38,727 nt of DNA from Candidatus Moranbacteria bacterium CG_4_9_14_3_um_filter_44_28 (GCA_002790655.1 PFVO01000007.1:1-38727), one strand, 5' to 3'; shown: positions 28,608 to 37,141, counted from the first letter of the stretch. The notes: a model not told the origin generated them from the letters alone. Translations and numbers: made by a program.

Positions 28608-29168
28608 ATGAAAAACAAAAAACTCTTCCTGAAAGCTTTTTTGAAAAATCCGCGCCGGGTAGGCGCCCTGAATCAAACTTCAAACTTCGTGGCCAAAGAA
28701 ATCATCAATTCCATAGATTTCGAAAAAGCCCGTTGTCTGGTTGAATTAGGTGCTGGAATGGGCAATATTACCAAAAAAATAGTGAGAAAAATGCACCCGG
28801 AGTGCATTTTATTTTGTTTTGAGATAGACCCGGATTTAGCCGAGCAGATTGCCAAGAACATTCAGGACCCGCGCGTGAAAATAATCTCGGACAGCGCAGA
28901 AAATATGGGAAAATATCTGCACCAATCAAAAATAAAAAAAGTAGACTATATAATCTCCACTGTCCCGCTCACCACTCTTCCTTACCGCAAAATGAAAGAA
29001 ATCCTCAAATCATCTTTCCAGTATCTCCGAAGCGGGGGAAAATATATTCAAGTTCAGTATTCTCTCCTCGGCCGGCGCCACTTGCGAATGCTTTTTCCCA
29101 AAATGGGCATTAACTTCGTCTTTCTTAACTTCCCGCCGGCTTTCGTCTATGTTTGCGTGAAAATCTAG
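28608..29168 (+). CDS. SAM-dependent methyltransferase (phospholipid N-methyltransferase/rRNA dimethylase-like)
   Basis: NPRRVGALNQTSNFVAKEII, LVELGAGMGNITKKI, CFEIDPDLAEQI. Confidence 0.8.
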   Translation: MKNKKLFLKAFLKNPRRVGALNQTSNFVAKEIINSIDFEKARCLVELGAGMGNITKKIVRKMHPECILFCFEIDPDLAEQIAKNIQDPRVKIISDSAENMGKYLHQSKIKKVDYIISTVPLTTLPYRKMKEILKSSFQYLRSGGKYIQVQYSLLGRRHLRMLFPKMGINFVFLNFPPAFVYVCVKI

Positions 29169-30211
29169 TCAATTTTTTCCCACGGAAATTCTTCCCTTCC
29201 GAAATGGCCGTAAGCGGCGGTTTTTTTATAAATTGGTTTTCGGAGATCGAGTTTTTCAATTATGGAAAGCGGCTTGAAATCAAATTTTTCCCGGACAATT
29301 CCATTGATGTCTTCCCCTTTTTCGTTTATCGCTTCAATCATTAGAGGCTCGGCCCGGCCGATGGCATAGGCGACAGCCACAAGACACTCTTTTGCCGCCC
29401 CCTGGGCGACAAGATTTTTGGCAGCGTAACGCGCCATATAGGCACCCGAGCGGTCAACCTTGGTCGGATCTTTTCCGGAAAAACAGCCTCCGCCATGGGG
29501 AATGAGTCCGCCGTAAGTATCAATCATAATCTTTCTTCCAGTGAGTCCGGTGTCGCTCGCAAATCCGCCAATGGCGAATTTTCCGGTAGGATTGACAAGA
29601 ATTTCAATTTCAGAAATATCCCCGACCAGGGACTTGATTAATTTTTTAATAAGCACTTCCTGAACTTGTTTTTGAGAAATATCTTCCCGATGCTGAGCGC
29701 TGACAAGAATTGTCCTGTATTTTCCTCTCTCGACCGTTATCTGGGCCTTCCCATCCGGGCCTAGCCATTCAATTTCTCCATTTTTTCGCAAATCTTCCAG
29801 TCCCTTGGTAAGTTTGTGAACCAAAACTACTCCCTTGGGCATATATTCCGGAGTTTCGTCTGTAGCAAAACCGTACATAATTCCCTGATCGCCCGCTCCG
29901 CCCGTATCGACTCCCTGGGCAATGTCCGGTGACTGTTTCACGACATTTGTAATCACCCTGATCTCATCCGTGTATCCAATCTCCCGATAAACATCGAGAG
30001 CAACTTTCTCAAAATCAACTCTTGCTTTAGTCGTTACTTCGCCTCCGACGATCAGGAGTCCATGCCCGCCAAAAGCTTCCATGGCGACCCGGCTTTTGGG
30101 ATCCTGTTCGAGGCAGGCATCCAGAATGGCATCGGAAATCTGGTCACAGACTTTATCCGGGTGACCGGAGGTTACGCTCTCGACGGTGTAAATTTTCGGG
30201 ACGTACTTCAT
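29165..30211 (-). CDS. metK: S-adenosylmethionine synthetase
   Basis: ESVTSGHPDKVCDQISDAILD, GAGDQGIMYGFA, GGGCFSGKDPTKVDRSGAYMARY. Confidence 0.98.
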   Translation of the reverse strand: MKYVPKIYTVESVTSGHPDKVCDQISDAILDACLEQDPKSRVAMEAFGGHGLLIVGGEVTTKARVDFEKVALDVYREIGYTDEIRVITNVVKQSPDIAQGVDTGGAGDQGIMYGFATDETPEYMPKGVVLVHKLTKGLEDLRKNGEIEWLGPDGKAQITVERGKYRTILVSAQHREDISQKQVQEVLIKKLIKSLVGDISEIEILVNPTGKFAIGGFASDTGLTGRKIMIDTYGGLIPHGGGCFSGKDPTKVDRSGAYMARYAAKNLVAQGAAKECLVAVAYAIGRAEPLMIEAINEKGEDINGIVREKFDFKPLSIIEKLDLRKPIYKKTAAYGHFGREEFPWEKID

Positions 30212-30222
30212 TTTTTTGTATT

Positions 30223-30251
30223 AAAAATAAAAAACTTTCCTTGCAGGAAAG
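30223..30251 (-). terminator. metK: Intrinsic terminator between SAM-I aptamer and metK (probable expression platform)
   Basis: Reverse strand CTTTCCtgcaaGGAAAGTTTTTTATTTTT. Confidence 0.8.
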
Positions 30252-30263
30252 ACAAATGACTTC

Positions 30264-30402
30264 TGGTATCTTTCCCGCGAACGGGCTAGAGGTAGCACCT
30301 TCCCCTGACGTAATGTCGGGGAGGTTGCTGGCAGGTCTCGCCTCTCCGACGTTACGTCGGAGATAAACTTCGGGCTAGTTCCCTTCCTGCGCTCTTGATA
30401 CA
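30264..30402 (-). promoter_or_regulatory. SAM-I (S-box) riboswitch aptamer with an added hairpin in the P2 loop
   Basis: Reverse strand TATCAAGAG..GGGAACTAGCCCGAAG..GAGACCTGCCAGCAACC..GGTGCTACCTCTAGCCC..AAAGATA; pseudoknot CUAG/CUAG; directly upstream of metK. Confidence 0.9.
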
Positions 30403-30572
30403 AAATTATTCAATTTTGGCTACATGTAGAGTGATTATATATTTTCCCCGAACGCGTGTCAAATTTTAAATTTATTTGCCAGAAATTCTATTAAATAATA
30501 AAATCAGATTATGATTGAGAGTTGACTAAATTTTATTTAGTTGTATAATTTTTTAGTTGTGCTGTTAATCGC

Positions 30573-30645
30573 GGGTCGTTAGCTCAGTCGGTAGAGCAGC
30601 AGCCTTTTAAGCTGATGGTCGCAGGTTCGATCCCTGCACGACCCA
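30573..30645 (+). tRNA. tRNA-Lys(TTT)
   Basis: GGGTCGT/ACGACCC acceptor, CTTTTAA anticodon loop, GTTCGATCC T-loop. Confidence 0.95.
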
Positions 30646-30796
30646 ATGCAATGAGTTTTGTGCGAGAGTAGTCCCGCTATTTTTGCGGGAATGGTCGCAG
30701 GTTCGATCCCTGCACGACCCAATGCAATGAGTTTTGTGCGAGAGTAGTCCCGCTATTTTTGCGGGAATGGTCGCAGGTTCGATCCCTGCACGACCC
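30645..30796 (+). repeat. Two exact tandem 76-bp units, each ending in a copy of the tRNA-Lys 3' end
   Basis: aatgcaatgagttttgtgcgagagtagtcccgctatttttgcgggaatggtcgcaggttcgatccctgcacgaccc x2. Confidence 0.95.
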
Positions 30797-30867
30797 ACAA
30801 GACAAATTAAAAATTAAAGATGAAAAAGTAAAAATTTTGGTGTCGCTTCGCGACAATTATTTTATAA

Positions 30868-30941
30868 GGGTGCGTAGCTCAGCTGGTTAGAGCACTTCAC
30901 TGATAATGAAGAGGTCGATGGTTCGAGTCCATCCGCACCCA
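30868..30941 (+). tRNA. tRNA-Ile(GAT)
   Basis: GGGTGCG/CGCACCC acceptor, CTGATAA anticodon loop. Confidence 0.95.
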
Positions 30942-30995
30942 CTGCAACAATGACGAGGCTTGCCCCGCACTTATCGCGAAGCGATATAGTGCTGG

Positions 30996-31024
30996 GGTCC
31001 GAGGTTCGAGTCCTCGATCGCCCA
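30996..31024 (+). pseudogene. Orphan tRNA 3' half (T-arm + acceptor strand) preceded by a large hairpin
   Basis: ggtccgaggttcgagtcctcgatcgccca; no GGGCGAT 5' partner seen nearby. Confidence 0.7.
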
Positions 31025-31041
31025 CAATGCAACATCTTCAT

Positions 31042-31281
31042 GGGCCGATAGCTCAGTTCCCGCCAGAGGCGGGCAGGGTCCGAGCGCCTGTGGAGTTTAT
31101 CCCGCACCAAAATTAAGTTTCTTTCTTATCCATTCACGGGCTTGTAGTTCAATGGTAGAACGCCTGTTTTGCATACAGGAGGTTGAGGGTTCGATTCCCT
31201 CCAAGTCCAAAGAAAAAAACAGTATGGGAATTTTGGTGCGGGACAGGCAGGAGGTCTGGGGTCCGAATCCCCATCGGTCCA
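31042..31281 (+). pseudogene. Interrupted tRNA-Ala: 5' half 31042..31093 (palindrome in D-loop) and 3' half 31246..31281 flanking a complete tRNA-Ala
   Basis: Acceptor GGGCCGA/TCGGTCC including G3.U70; D-stem GCTC/GAGC; anticodon stem CCTGT/GCAGG. Confidence 0.7.
31138..31209 (+). tRNA. tRNA-Ala(TGC)
   Basis: GGGCTTG/CAAGTCC acceptor with G3.U70, anticodon loop TTTGCAT. Confidence 0.95.
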
Positions 31282-31342
31282 AAAACAAAATTCGAGATTT
31301 GACCTCGAATTTTTTGAATTTAGTTTTTACTGATCATTGATA

Positions 31343-31840
31343 TCAGTCAATTCTTTTTCTCACTATTCCCAAATATACCAGCGGGGCGATGCCCCAAAGG
31401 AATTGATAGAGATCGCCCGTGAAGAATTTGCGAATATTCGGCGTGACAAAATCAGCCGTTTCCTTGGCGGAATACCAGTTGAAAATTATGGAAAGGGAAA
31501 GTCCGACTACAATCGCCGTGCCGACGACCAGTTTTGTCATCAGCATTGGCCCGTGCCCGGAAACATTGGCCCTAATAATACGGGAAAAAAGAATAACAAA
31601 CCCGACCAAAACCGCCAGAAACAGCAGAGTCTTGTTATTTGCGCTCCTCACAAATTCAAAATCAGCCATATTCACCACCGCGTAAGCCACGTAAACTCCA
31701 AGAAGCGAAACCAGCAAGCGATGTTTCCCGAGAGCAAAGGAAACAACGAAACTCACCAGCAGAAACAAAATCAAGAAAGACATATCGCCGGCGAGATTGC
31801 TTTTAATGCCGAGACTGCTGATAAGATTGTTGAGATTCAT
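31343..31840 (-). CDS. Hypothetical multi-TM membrane protein
   Basis: About 5 hydrophobic segments; codirectional with dnaJ operon. Confidence 0.65.
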   Translation of the reverse strand: MNLNNLISSLGIKSNLAGDMSFLILFLLVSFVVSFALGKHRLLVSLLGVYVAYAVVNMADFEFVRSANNKTLLFLAVLVGFVILFSRIIRANVSGHGPMLMTKLVVGTAIVVGLSLSIIFNWYSAKETADFVTPNIRKFFTGDLYQFLWGIAPLVYLGIVRKRID

Positions 31841-31851
31841 ATTATTCTTTA

Positions 31852-31939
31852 CGAAATACGAAACTAAACGAAATTACGAAATTATGCAAAAATATTGACT
31901 AGTGGTTTTCGTATTTCGAAATTTTCGTAATTCGTAAAA
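31852..31939. repeat. TACGAAATACGAAA repeat family E, copy 4 (variant)
   Basis: CTTTACGAAATACGAAAC ... TTTTCGTAATTCGTAAAAG between a gene start and the dnaJ stop. Confidence 0.75.
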
Positions 31940-31940
31940 G

Positions 31941-33071
31941 TTAACCTTTTAATTTTTCAAAAATTTCTCTTTGCTCCCTTGTTAAATTCTTTGGTGTTAC
32001 CACCTGTATTCTAACATACTGATCTCCGTGGCCAAAGCGGCTTAAGTGTTTGACTCCTTTTCCTTTGAGACGAAAGACTTCACCAGATTGCGTTCCGGCG
32101 GGAATTTTGAGCTTCAGAGAGCCATCAATCGTTTCGACTTCAATCTTATCTCCCAGCGCCGCCTGGGAAAAAGAAATTTCTTCTTCGCTATGAATGTCGT
32201 CATTTTCGCGGATAAATTTTTCGTGCGGTTTTACATGGACCGTAACGTATAAATCCCCCGTTTCCCCGCCTTTTTCGCCGCTTTCGCCAAGTCCTTCCAG
32301 TCGAATTGACTGTCCATCCTTGATTCCCGCCGGTATTTTTATCTTCACGTCTTCGTATTCCCGCACTCGCCCGTCTCCGCCGCATTTCTGGCATTTTTTC
32401 TCCGGAACCTTTCCCTCGCCGCCGCATTCGGAGCAAACCGAAACTTGCGAAAATGTCCCAAGAATAGTCCGTCGCGAGGTTTGCACTTCGCCTTCTCCTT
32501 CGCAGATTAGGCACTCCACTTTTTTCGATCCCGGCTCCACGCCCTCGCCATGGCAATGAGCGCATTTCATCCGTTTGTATAAATTCAATTCTTTCTCCGC
32601 GCCGTGGGCCATCTCGAGAAAATCAATTTCCGCGTCAATCTGAATATCCTCACCTCGATACCACCGCCTTCTATTCCGACCGCTTCGCGCGTCGGAGCCA
32701 AATCCGGCCTGCTTAAAAATATCCCCGAAAATATCTTCAAAACCGGAAAATCCCTGACGGCCGCCTCGCCCGCCGCCAAAGTTAAAATCAAATCCTTCGG
32801 CAAAGGACGAAAAATCGCGAAAGCCTTCGAATCCGCGAAATCCGCCGCCGGCCTGGGCCTGCTCGAATGTCTGGCCAAACTGGTCGTACTGCGAACGCTT
32901 TCCCTTGTCAGAGAGAACCTGATAAGCTTCATTTATTTCCTTAAAACGCGCCTCATCCCCGCCCGATTTGTCGGGATGATGTTGGTGCGCCAGCTTGTGA
33001 TAGGCCTTTTTTATCTCATCGTCACTCGCTTCGCGCGAAACGCCGAGAATATCGTAGTAGTCTTTGGACAT
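31941..33071 (-). CDS. dnaJ: Chaperone protein DnaJ
   Basis: [35 protein letters not shown]; four CxxCxGxG motifs. Confidence 0.97.
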   Translation of the reverse strand: MSKDYYDILGVSREASDDEIKKAYHKLAHQHHPDKSGGDEARFKEINEAYQVLSDKGKRSQYDQFGQTFEQAQAGGGFRGFEGFRDFSSFAEGFDFNFGGGRGGRQGFSGFEDIFGDIFKQAGFGSDARSGRNRRRWYRGEDIQIDAEIDFLEMAHGAEKELNLYKRMKCAHCHGEGVEPGSKKVECLICEGEGEVQTSRRTILGTFSQVSVCSECGGEGKVPEKKCQKCGGDGRVREYEDVKIKIPAGIKDGQSIRLEGLGESGEKGGETGDLYVTVHVKPHEKFIRENDDIHSEEEISFSQAALGDKIEVETIDGSLKLKIPAGTQSGEVFRLKGKGVKHLSRFGHGDQYVRIQVVTPKNLTREQREIFEKLKG

Positions 33072-33109
33072 AAACAAAAAATTTCAAATTTAAAATTTCA
33101 AATTTAAAA

Positions 33110-34144
33110 TTAAATGCTGTATTCAATCATCACCACTTCCCTCTGTTCATGCTTAATTTCTACCACCCTTAAAACACGTAGTAATTTAATAATAAGCAAC
33201 ACGAATAATCCGAGAAAAATATCAACGGCCGTTCCCAAAATTCTCGCCGTCAGAAACAGCCCAAAAGCTAAGATTATAGGAACATAAAACTTTTCCGACC
33301 CCGAGTACTCAAAAAAGCTTCTTTCCGTTTTATCGATATAAGCCAAAAGCACATCCCTCATAGGCTGTTCGCCAATCACCGGAACTCCCAACTGCTTCGA
33401 AAGGTCGCTTTTCGCTTTTGAGAGTATTTCCTCCTGAATTTTTTGGGCTGTCGCATTTCCGATCATCTTTGTCACGTCTGTCGGACTACCAATCGAAGCT
33501 TTTTCAGCAAGGTCATTCTTCACGCCCGCCAGAGGCGGGTCCACCTTTGGCGGAAAATTTTTCAGCAAAAATTCATCAACGGTAATATCATTCCTGATAT
33601 CTTTGATCATTTTTTTCTTGTCATTGGGCAAAATGAAACCCGCCGCCTTAAGTCCCCAGTCAATTTCCGTCTCAAGAGATTTCACTTCAATCATTGAGGC
33701 TGAAGGGGCCGGTTCAGTAGTTATGGAGAAATAATAAGCAATCGCGGCAATAAGGCAGACTGCCGTGACAAAATATTTGAGGCTGTGACTGACCAAATGA
33801 TAGAAATCAATCTTAATTCCCCTTTCGATTTCCTTTTTGATCCGCCTTTCGGTGAGAACAAGGAATAAAACGGCTAAAAAGGCGGCTGCCCACGACCAGC
33901 CGGACCTAATGAAAACAAGGTATCCAAGCCCCGAGACAGCGTAGCAGGAATGAATATAAATTCTGTTTTTGAGAAATATCGCACTTAAAGTGAACACAAC
34001 CGCCCAAAAACTGAAGGTCAGAACCGGATAAAGCCAAGAATGAGCCGACCGGCCATAAATCGCATTGGCTAAAATCCACCAACTGACCCAGGCGGCGATA
34101 ACATTCAATCCCAAAACAGAATAGGCAAAAATTTTATTTTTCAT
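33110..34144 (-). CDS. Hypothetical membrane protein within the heat-shock gene cluster
   Basis: N-terminal TM helices, long soluble insert, TM helices near C-terminus; between dnaK and dnaJ. Confidence 0.75.
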   Translation of the reverse strand: MKNKIFAYSVLGLNVIAAWVSWWILANAIYGRSAHSWLYPVLTFSFWAVVFTLSAIFLKNRIYIHSCYAVSGLGYLVFIRSGWSWAAAFLAVLFLVLTERRIKKEIERGIKIDFYHLVSHSLKYFVTAVCLIAAIAYYFSITTEPAPSASMIEVKSLETEIDWGLKAAGFILPNDKKKMIKDIRNDITVDEFLLKNFPPKVDPPLAGVKNDLAEKASIGSPTDVTKMIGNATAQKIQEEILSKAKSDLSKQLGVPVIGEQPMRDVLLAYIDKTERSFFEYSGSEKFYVPIILAFGLFLTARILGTAVDIFLGLFVLLIIKLLRVLRVVEIKHEQREVVMIEYSI

Positions 34145-34153
34145 GCGACACCA

Positions 34154-34186
34154 TTGTCATCCCCGCGAAAGCGGGGATCTAGACAA
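34154..34186. repeat. Short palindromic repeat TTGTCATCCCCGCGAAAGCGGGGATCTAGACAA
   Basis: TCCCCGCgaaaGCGGGGA hairpin; TGTCAT end resembles family R ends. Confidence 0.7.
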
Positions 34187-34208
34187 TTTTTTATTTATCT
34201 TTATGTTT

Positions 34209-36146
34209 CTATTTTACTCTTTTTTTCTCTTTTTCATCTACAACTTCCCCCTCTTTCACATCTGATTTTTCATCTTTCTTTTCTTTGGTTTTTTCGCCGG
34301 CTTTAGCTTTATCGGCGGCTTGGGCTGCCTGATAAAGTTCCTGCCCAATCTTCTGCGCTTCCTGCGAGAGTTCTTCGGTCGCTTTCTTGATTGCCGCGAC
34401 ATCGTCGCTATCCTTAACTTTTTTGAGCGCTTCGATTTTTTCTTCAACCGGTTTTTTCTTGTCGGCCGATATTTTTTTTCCGGCTTCGCGTAAAGCTTTT
34501 TCGGTCGTGTAGGCTAAAGTATCAGCCAAATTTCGCGCTTCTACCAGTTCTTTTTTCTTTTTATCCTCTTCGGCATGCACCTCCGCGTCTTTCGCCATTT
34601 TTTCGACTTCTTCTTTGGAAAGTCCCGTTGAAGCTTCGATGCGGATGGATTGCTCTTTTCCGGTCGCTTTGTCTTTGGCTTTGACGCTCAAAATTCCGTT
34701 GGCGTCAATGTCGAACGTCACTTCAACTTGAGGAACGCCTCGTGGAGACGGGGGAATCCCATCCAGCATAAATCTTCCCAAAGTTTTGTTGTCCGCCGCC
34801 ATTTCCCGCTCGCCCTGAAGCACGTGTATTTCCACGCTTGGCTGATTATCAGCTGCCGTGGAAAATACCTGCGATTTAGAAGTGGGAATAGTAGTATTTC
34901 TATTAATGAGCGGCGTTCGCACTCCCCCAAGAGTCTCGATTCCTAAAGTTAATGGAGTAACATCCAGAAGCAGAACGTCTTTGACGTCTCCACTCAAAAC
35001 TCCGCCCTGTATTGCCGCTCCAATGGCAACCACTTCATCCGGATTGACCGTCGCGTTTGGTTTTTTTCCGAAAAATTTCTCGACCGTTCGCATCACCAGC
35101 GGCATTCTTGTCATTCCGCCGACCATAACTACTTCATTAATATCTCCCGAAGATAATTTCGCGTCTTCAAACGCCTTTTTACACGGCCCGAGCGTTTTTT
35201 CAACCAAATCCCCGACAAGCTCCTCCATTTTAGCCCGCGACATTTTCATTACCATATGCTTTGGCCCGCCCGCGTCGGAAGTTATGAAGGGCTGATTTAT
35301 TTCTGTTTCTTGAGCCGTTGAAAGTTCAATCTTAGCTTTTTCGGCCGCCTCTTTGATGCGTTGAAGAGCCAGGGAGTCTTTGGAAAGATCAATGCCTTGC
35401 TCTTTTTTAAATTCGTCAATAATCCAATTAATAATCCGCTGATCAAAATCATCACCACCCAAATGCGTATCACCGTTCGTGGCTTTTACTTCCACCGTGT
35501 CGTCGCTCACTTCCAAAATGGAAATATCAAAAGTTCCGCCGCCCAGATCATAAACGGCGATTTTTTCGTTCTTTTTCTTGTCAAAACCGTAAGCAAGCGC
35601 CGCCGCAGTCGGTTCATTGATGATTCTTTTCACCGTAAGTCCCGCGATTTCTCCCGCTTCTTTGGTGGCTTTTCTTTGCGAATCGTCGAAATAAGCAGGA
35701 ACGGTGATGACCGCTTCGGTGATAGTCTCCCCGAGCTTTGCTTCCGCATCAGTCTTCAGTTTTTGCAATATCATCGCTGAAATTTCCTGCGGAGTATATT
35801 CTTTTGCCTGCCCCGCACTTGATGCGGGGTCGCCCATTTTCACTTTCACTCCGCCGTTGGCTTTGATAATTTTATACGGCATCAACTTCACATCCCGCTG
35901 GATTTCTTCGTCCTCAAACCGGCGCCCGATTAACCTTTTAATCGAGAATAAAGTATTTTCCGGATTAGTCACCGCTTGTCTTTTCGCAAGAAGACCGACC
36001 AACCGCTCATTTGATTTCGAAATGGCGACCATCGAAGGCGTCGTTCGCGCTCCTTCTTTGTTTTCGACGATTTTTGGCGACCCGGCTTCCACCACCGCCA
36101 TGGCGGAGTTGGTCGTTCCGAGATCGATTCCCAGTATTTTGCTCAT
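34209..36146 (-). CDS. dnaK: Chaperone protein DnaK
   Basis: [43 protein letters not shown]-type motif, ends in charged tail. Confidence 0.98.
   Translation of the reverse strand: MSKILGIDLGTTNSAMAVVEAGSPKIVENKEGARTTPSMVAISKSNERLVGLLAKRQAVTNPENTLFSIKRLIGRRFEDEEIQRDVKLMPYKIIKANGGVKVKMGDPASSAGQAKEYTPQEISAMILQKLKTDAEAKLGETITEAVITVPAYFDDSQRKATKEAGEIAGLTVKRIINEPTAAALAYGFDKKKNEKIAVYDLGGGTFDISILEVSDDTVEVKATNGDTHLGGDDFDQRIINWIIDEFKKEQGIDLSKDSLALQRIKEAAEKAKIELSTAQETEINQPFITSDAGGPKHMVMKMSRAKMEELVGDLVEKTLGPCKKAFEDAKLSSGDINEVVMVGGMTRMPLVMRTVEKFFGKKPNATVNPDEVVAIGAAIQGGVLSGDVKDVLLLDVTPLTLGIETLGGVRTPLINRNTTIPTSKSQVFSTAADNQPSVEIHVLQGEREMAADNKTLGRFMLDGIPPSPRGVPQVEVTFDIDANGILSVKAKDKATGKEQSIRIEASTGLSKEEVEKMAKDAEVHAEEDKKKKELVEARNLADTLAYTTEKALREAGKKISADKKKPVEEKIEALKKVKDSDDVAAIKKATEELSQEAQKIGQELYQAAQAADKAKAGEKTKEKKDEKSDVKEGEVVDEKEKKRVK
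35811..35829. repeat. Palindrome CCCCGCacttgatGCGGGG embedded in dnaK
   Basis: Encodes part of GDPASSAGQ on the reverse strand. Confidence 0.9.
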
Positions 36147-36301
36147 GGCTTAATTTTAATTTCAAATTTCAAGTTCTAAATTTTAAATGAATTTCAAATG
36201 ACTGAATTTTAAAACATTTGAAATTTGGTAATTTAAAATTGAATTGAAATTTAAAATTTTAAATTTAAAATTTATTTCTCTAGTTAATTGTGATAATTTT
36301 T

Positions 36302-37132
36302 CTACTCTATATCTACCCTCGCCGCTCTCAATATTCTCCCATTTAACCTATATCCCTTTTGCAAAACTTTTTTCACTTTCTCTCCTTTTCCCGAAATCGC
36401 TTCGTGAATTTCGGGATTGAATTTATCACCAACTTTCACTTCAATTTCCAAAACTTCATTATTCTTCAAAACATCCTCAATTTGCCTTTTTATATGCGTA
36501 ATTCCAGCTACCCACGCCGATTTGCTTTGATCCTCTGGAACATGCGAAAGTGAAGCTTCAAAATTATCCAAAACCGGCAGAATCTGTAAAATCATGTCCA
36601 TTTTGGCAAATTTTGCGAATTCTTCCCGCGCCTTCGCCTGGTCTTTTTTATAATTCTCAAAATCGGCTTGGCAGCGCTTCCAGGAGTCAAGATATTTTTT
36701 AGTCTCCAGGTATTTGATATAACTCTCAATGATATTTCTTGTTCCAAAGGCCAAGTCAAGTTTTAACGCTTCATTGATCGTATACCAATCAAATTCATTT
36801 TCGTATTCCTTATTTGTTCTTACCGAACTATTATTCCCACCGTATTTACATAAAAAATCAGTGAACACAAAATGTTTTTTCTTATGAAAATCCTTTTCAA
36901 ATACGCTATCTTGAAACAGCAATTTATCTATAACTTCTACATCAAGACCTGCTTCTTCCTTGACCTCTCTCTTTATGGCATCCTCAAGACTTTCGCCAAG
37001 CTCAACATGACCTCCGAAACAAGTATATTTTCCTCCCCATTTTTTCCCGCGCGCCAATAGTACTTTACCTTCCTTGTTCACAATCAGCGCCCCCACAATC
37101 GGCTCCGGATATTTTTTTTCTTCTTTTTTCAT
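36302..37132 (-). CDS. grpE: Nudix hydrolase domain fused to GrpE
   Basis: Nudix box GHVELGESLEDAIKREVKEEAGL; GrpE region RCQADFENYKKDQAKAREEFAKFAKMDMILQILPVLDNFEASL...GDKFNPEIHEAISG...GYRLNGRILRAARVDIE. Confidence 0.92.
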   Translation of the reverse strand: MKKEEKKYPEPIVGALIVNKEGKVLLARGKKWGGKYTCFGGHVELGESLEDAIKREVKEEAGLDVEVIDKLLFQDSVFEKDFHKKKHFVFTDFLCKYGGNNSSVRTNKEYENEFDWYTINEALKLDLAFGTRNIIESYIKYLETKKYLDSWKRCQADFENYKKDQAKAREEFAKFAKMDMILQILPVLDNFEASLSHVPEDQSKSAWVAGITHIKRQIEDVLKNNEVLEIEVKVGDKFNPEIHEAISGKGEKVKKVLQKGYRLNGRILRAARVDIE

Positions 37133-37141
37133 CTATTGCCT

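Noticed and set aside
30645-30796. Possible CRISPR array from the 76-bp tandem units
   Set aside because: Only two exact head-to-tail units plus the parental tRNA end, no unique spacers, no cas genes.
30607-31288. Minus-strand ORFs such as GRAGIEPATIPAK / GSNLRPSA / GFGPQTSCLSRTK
   Set aside because: These are the well-known spurious translations of antisense tRNA sequence; the region is tRNA genes and tRNA fragments.
33072-33112. AAATTTCAAATTTAAAATTTCAAATTTAAAATT and similar tract at 36160..36280
   Set aside because: AT-rich low-complexity inverted repeats; noted but too simple to assign a function.
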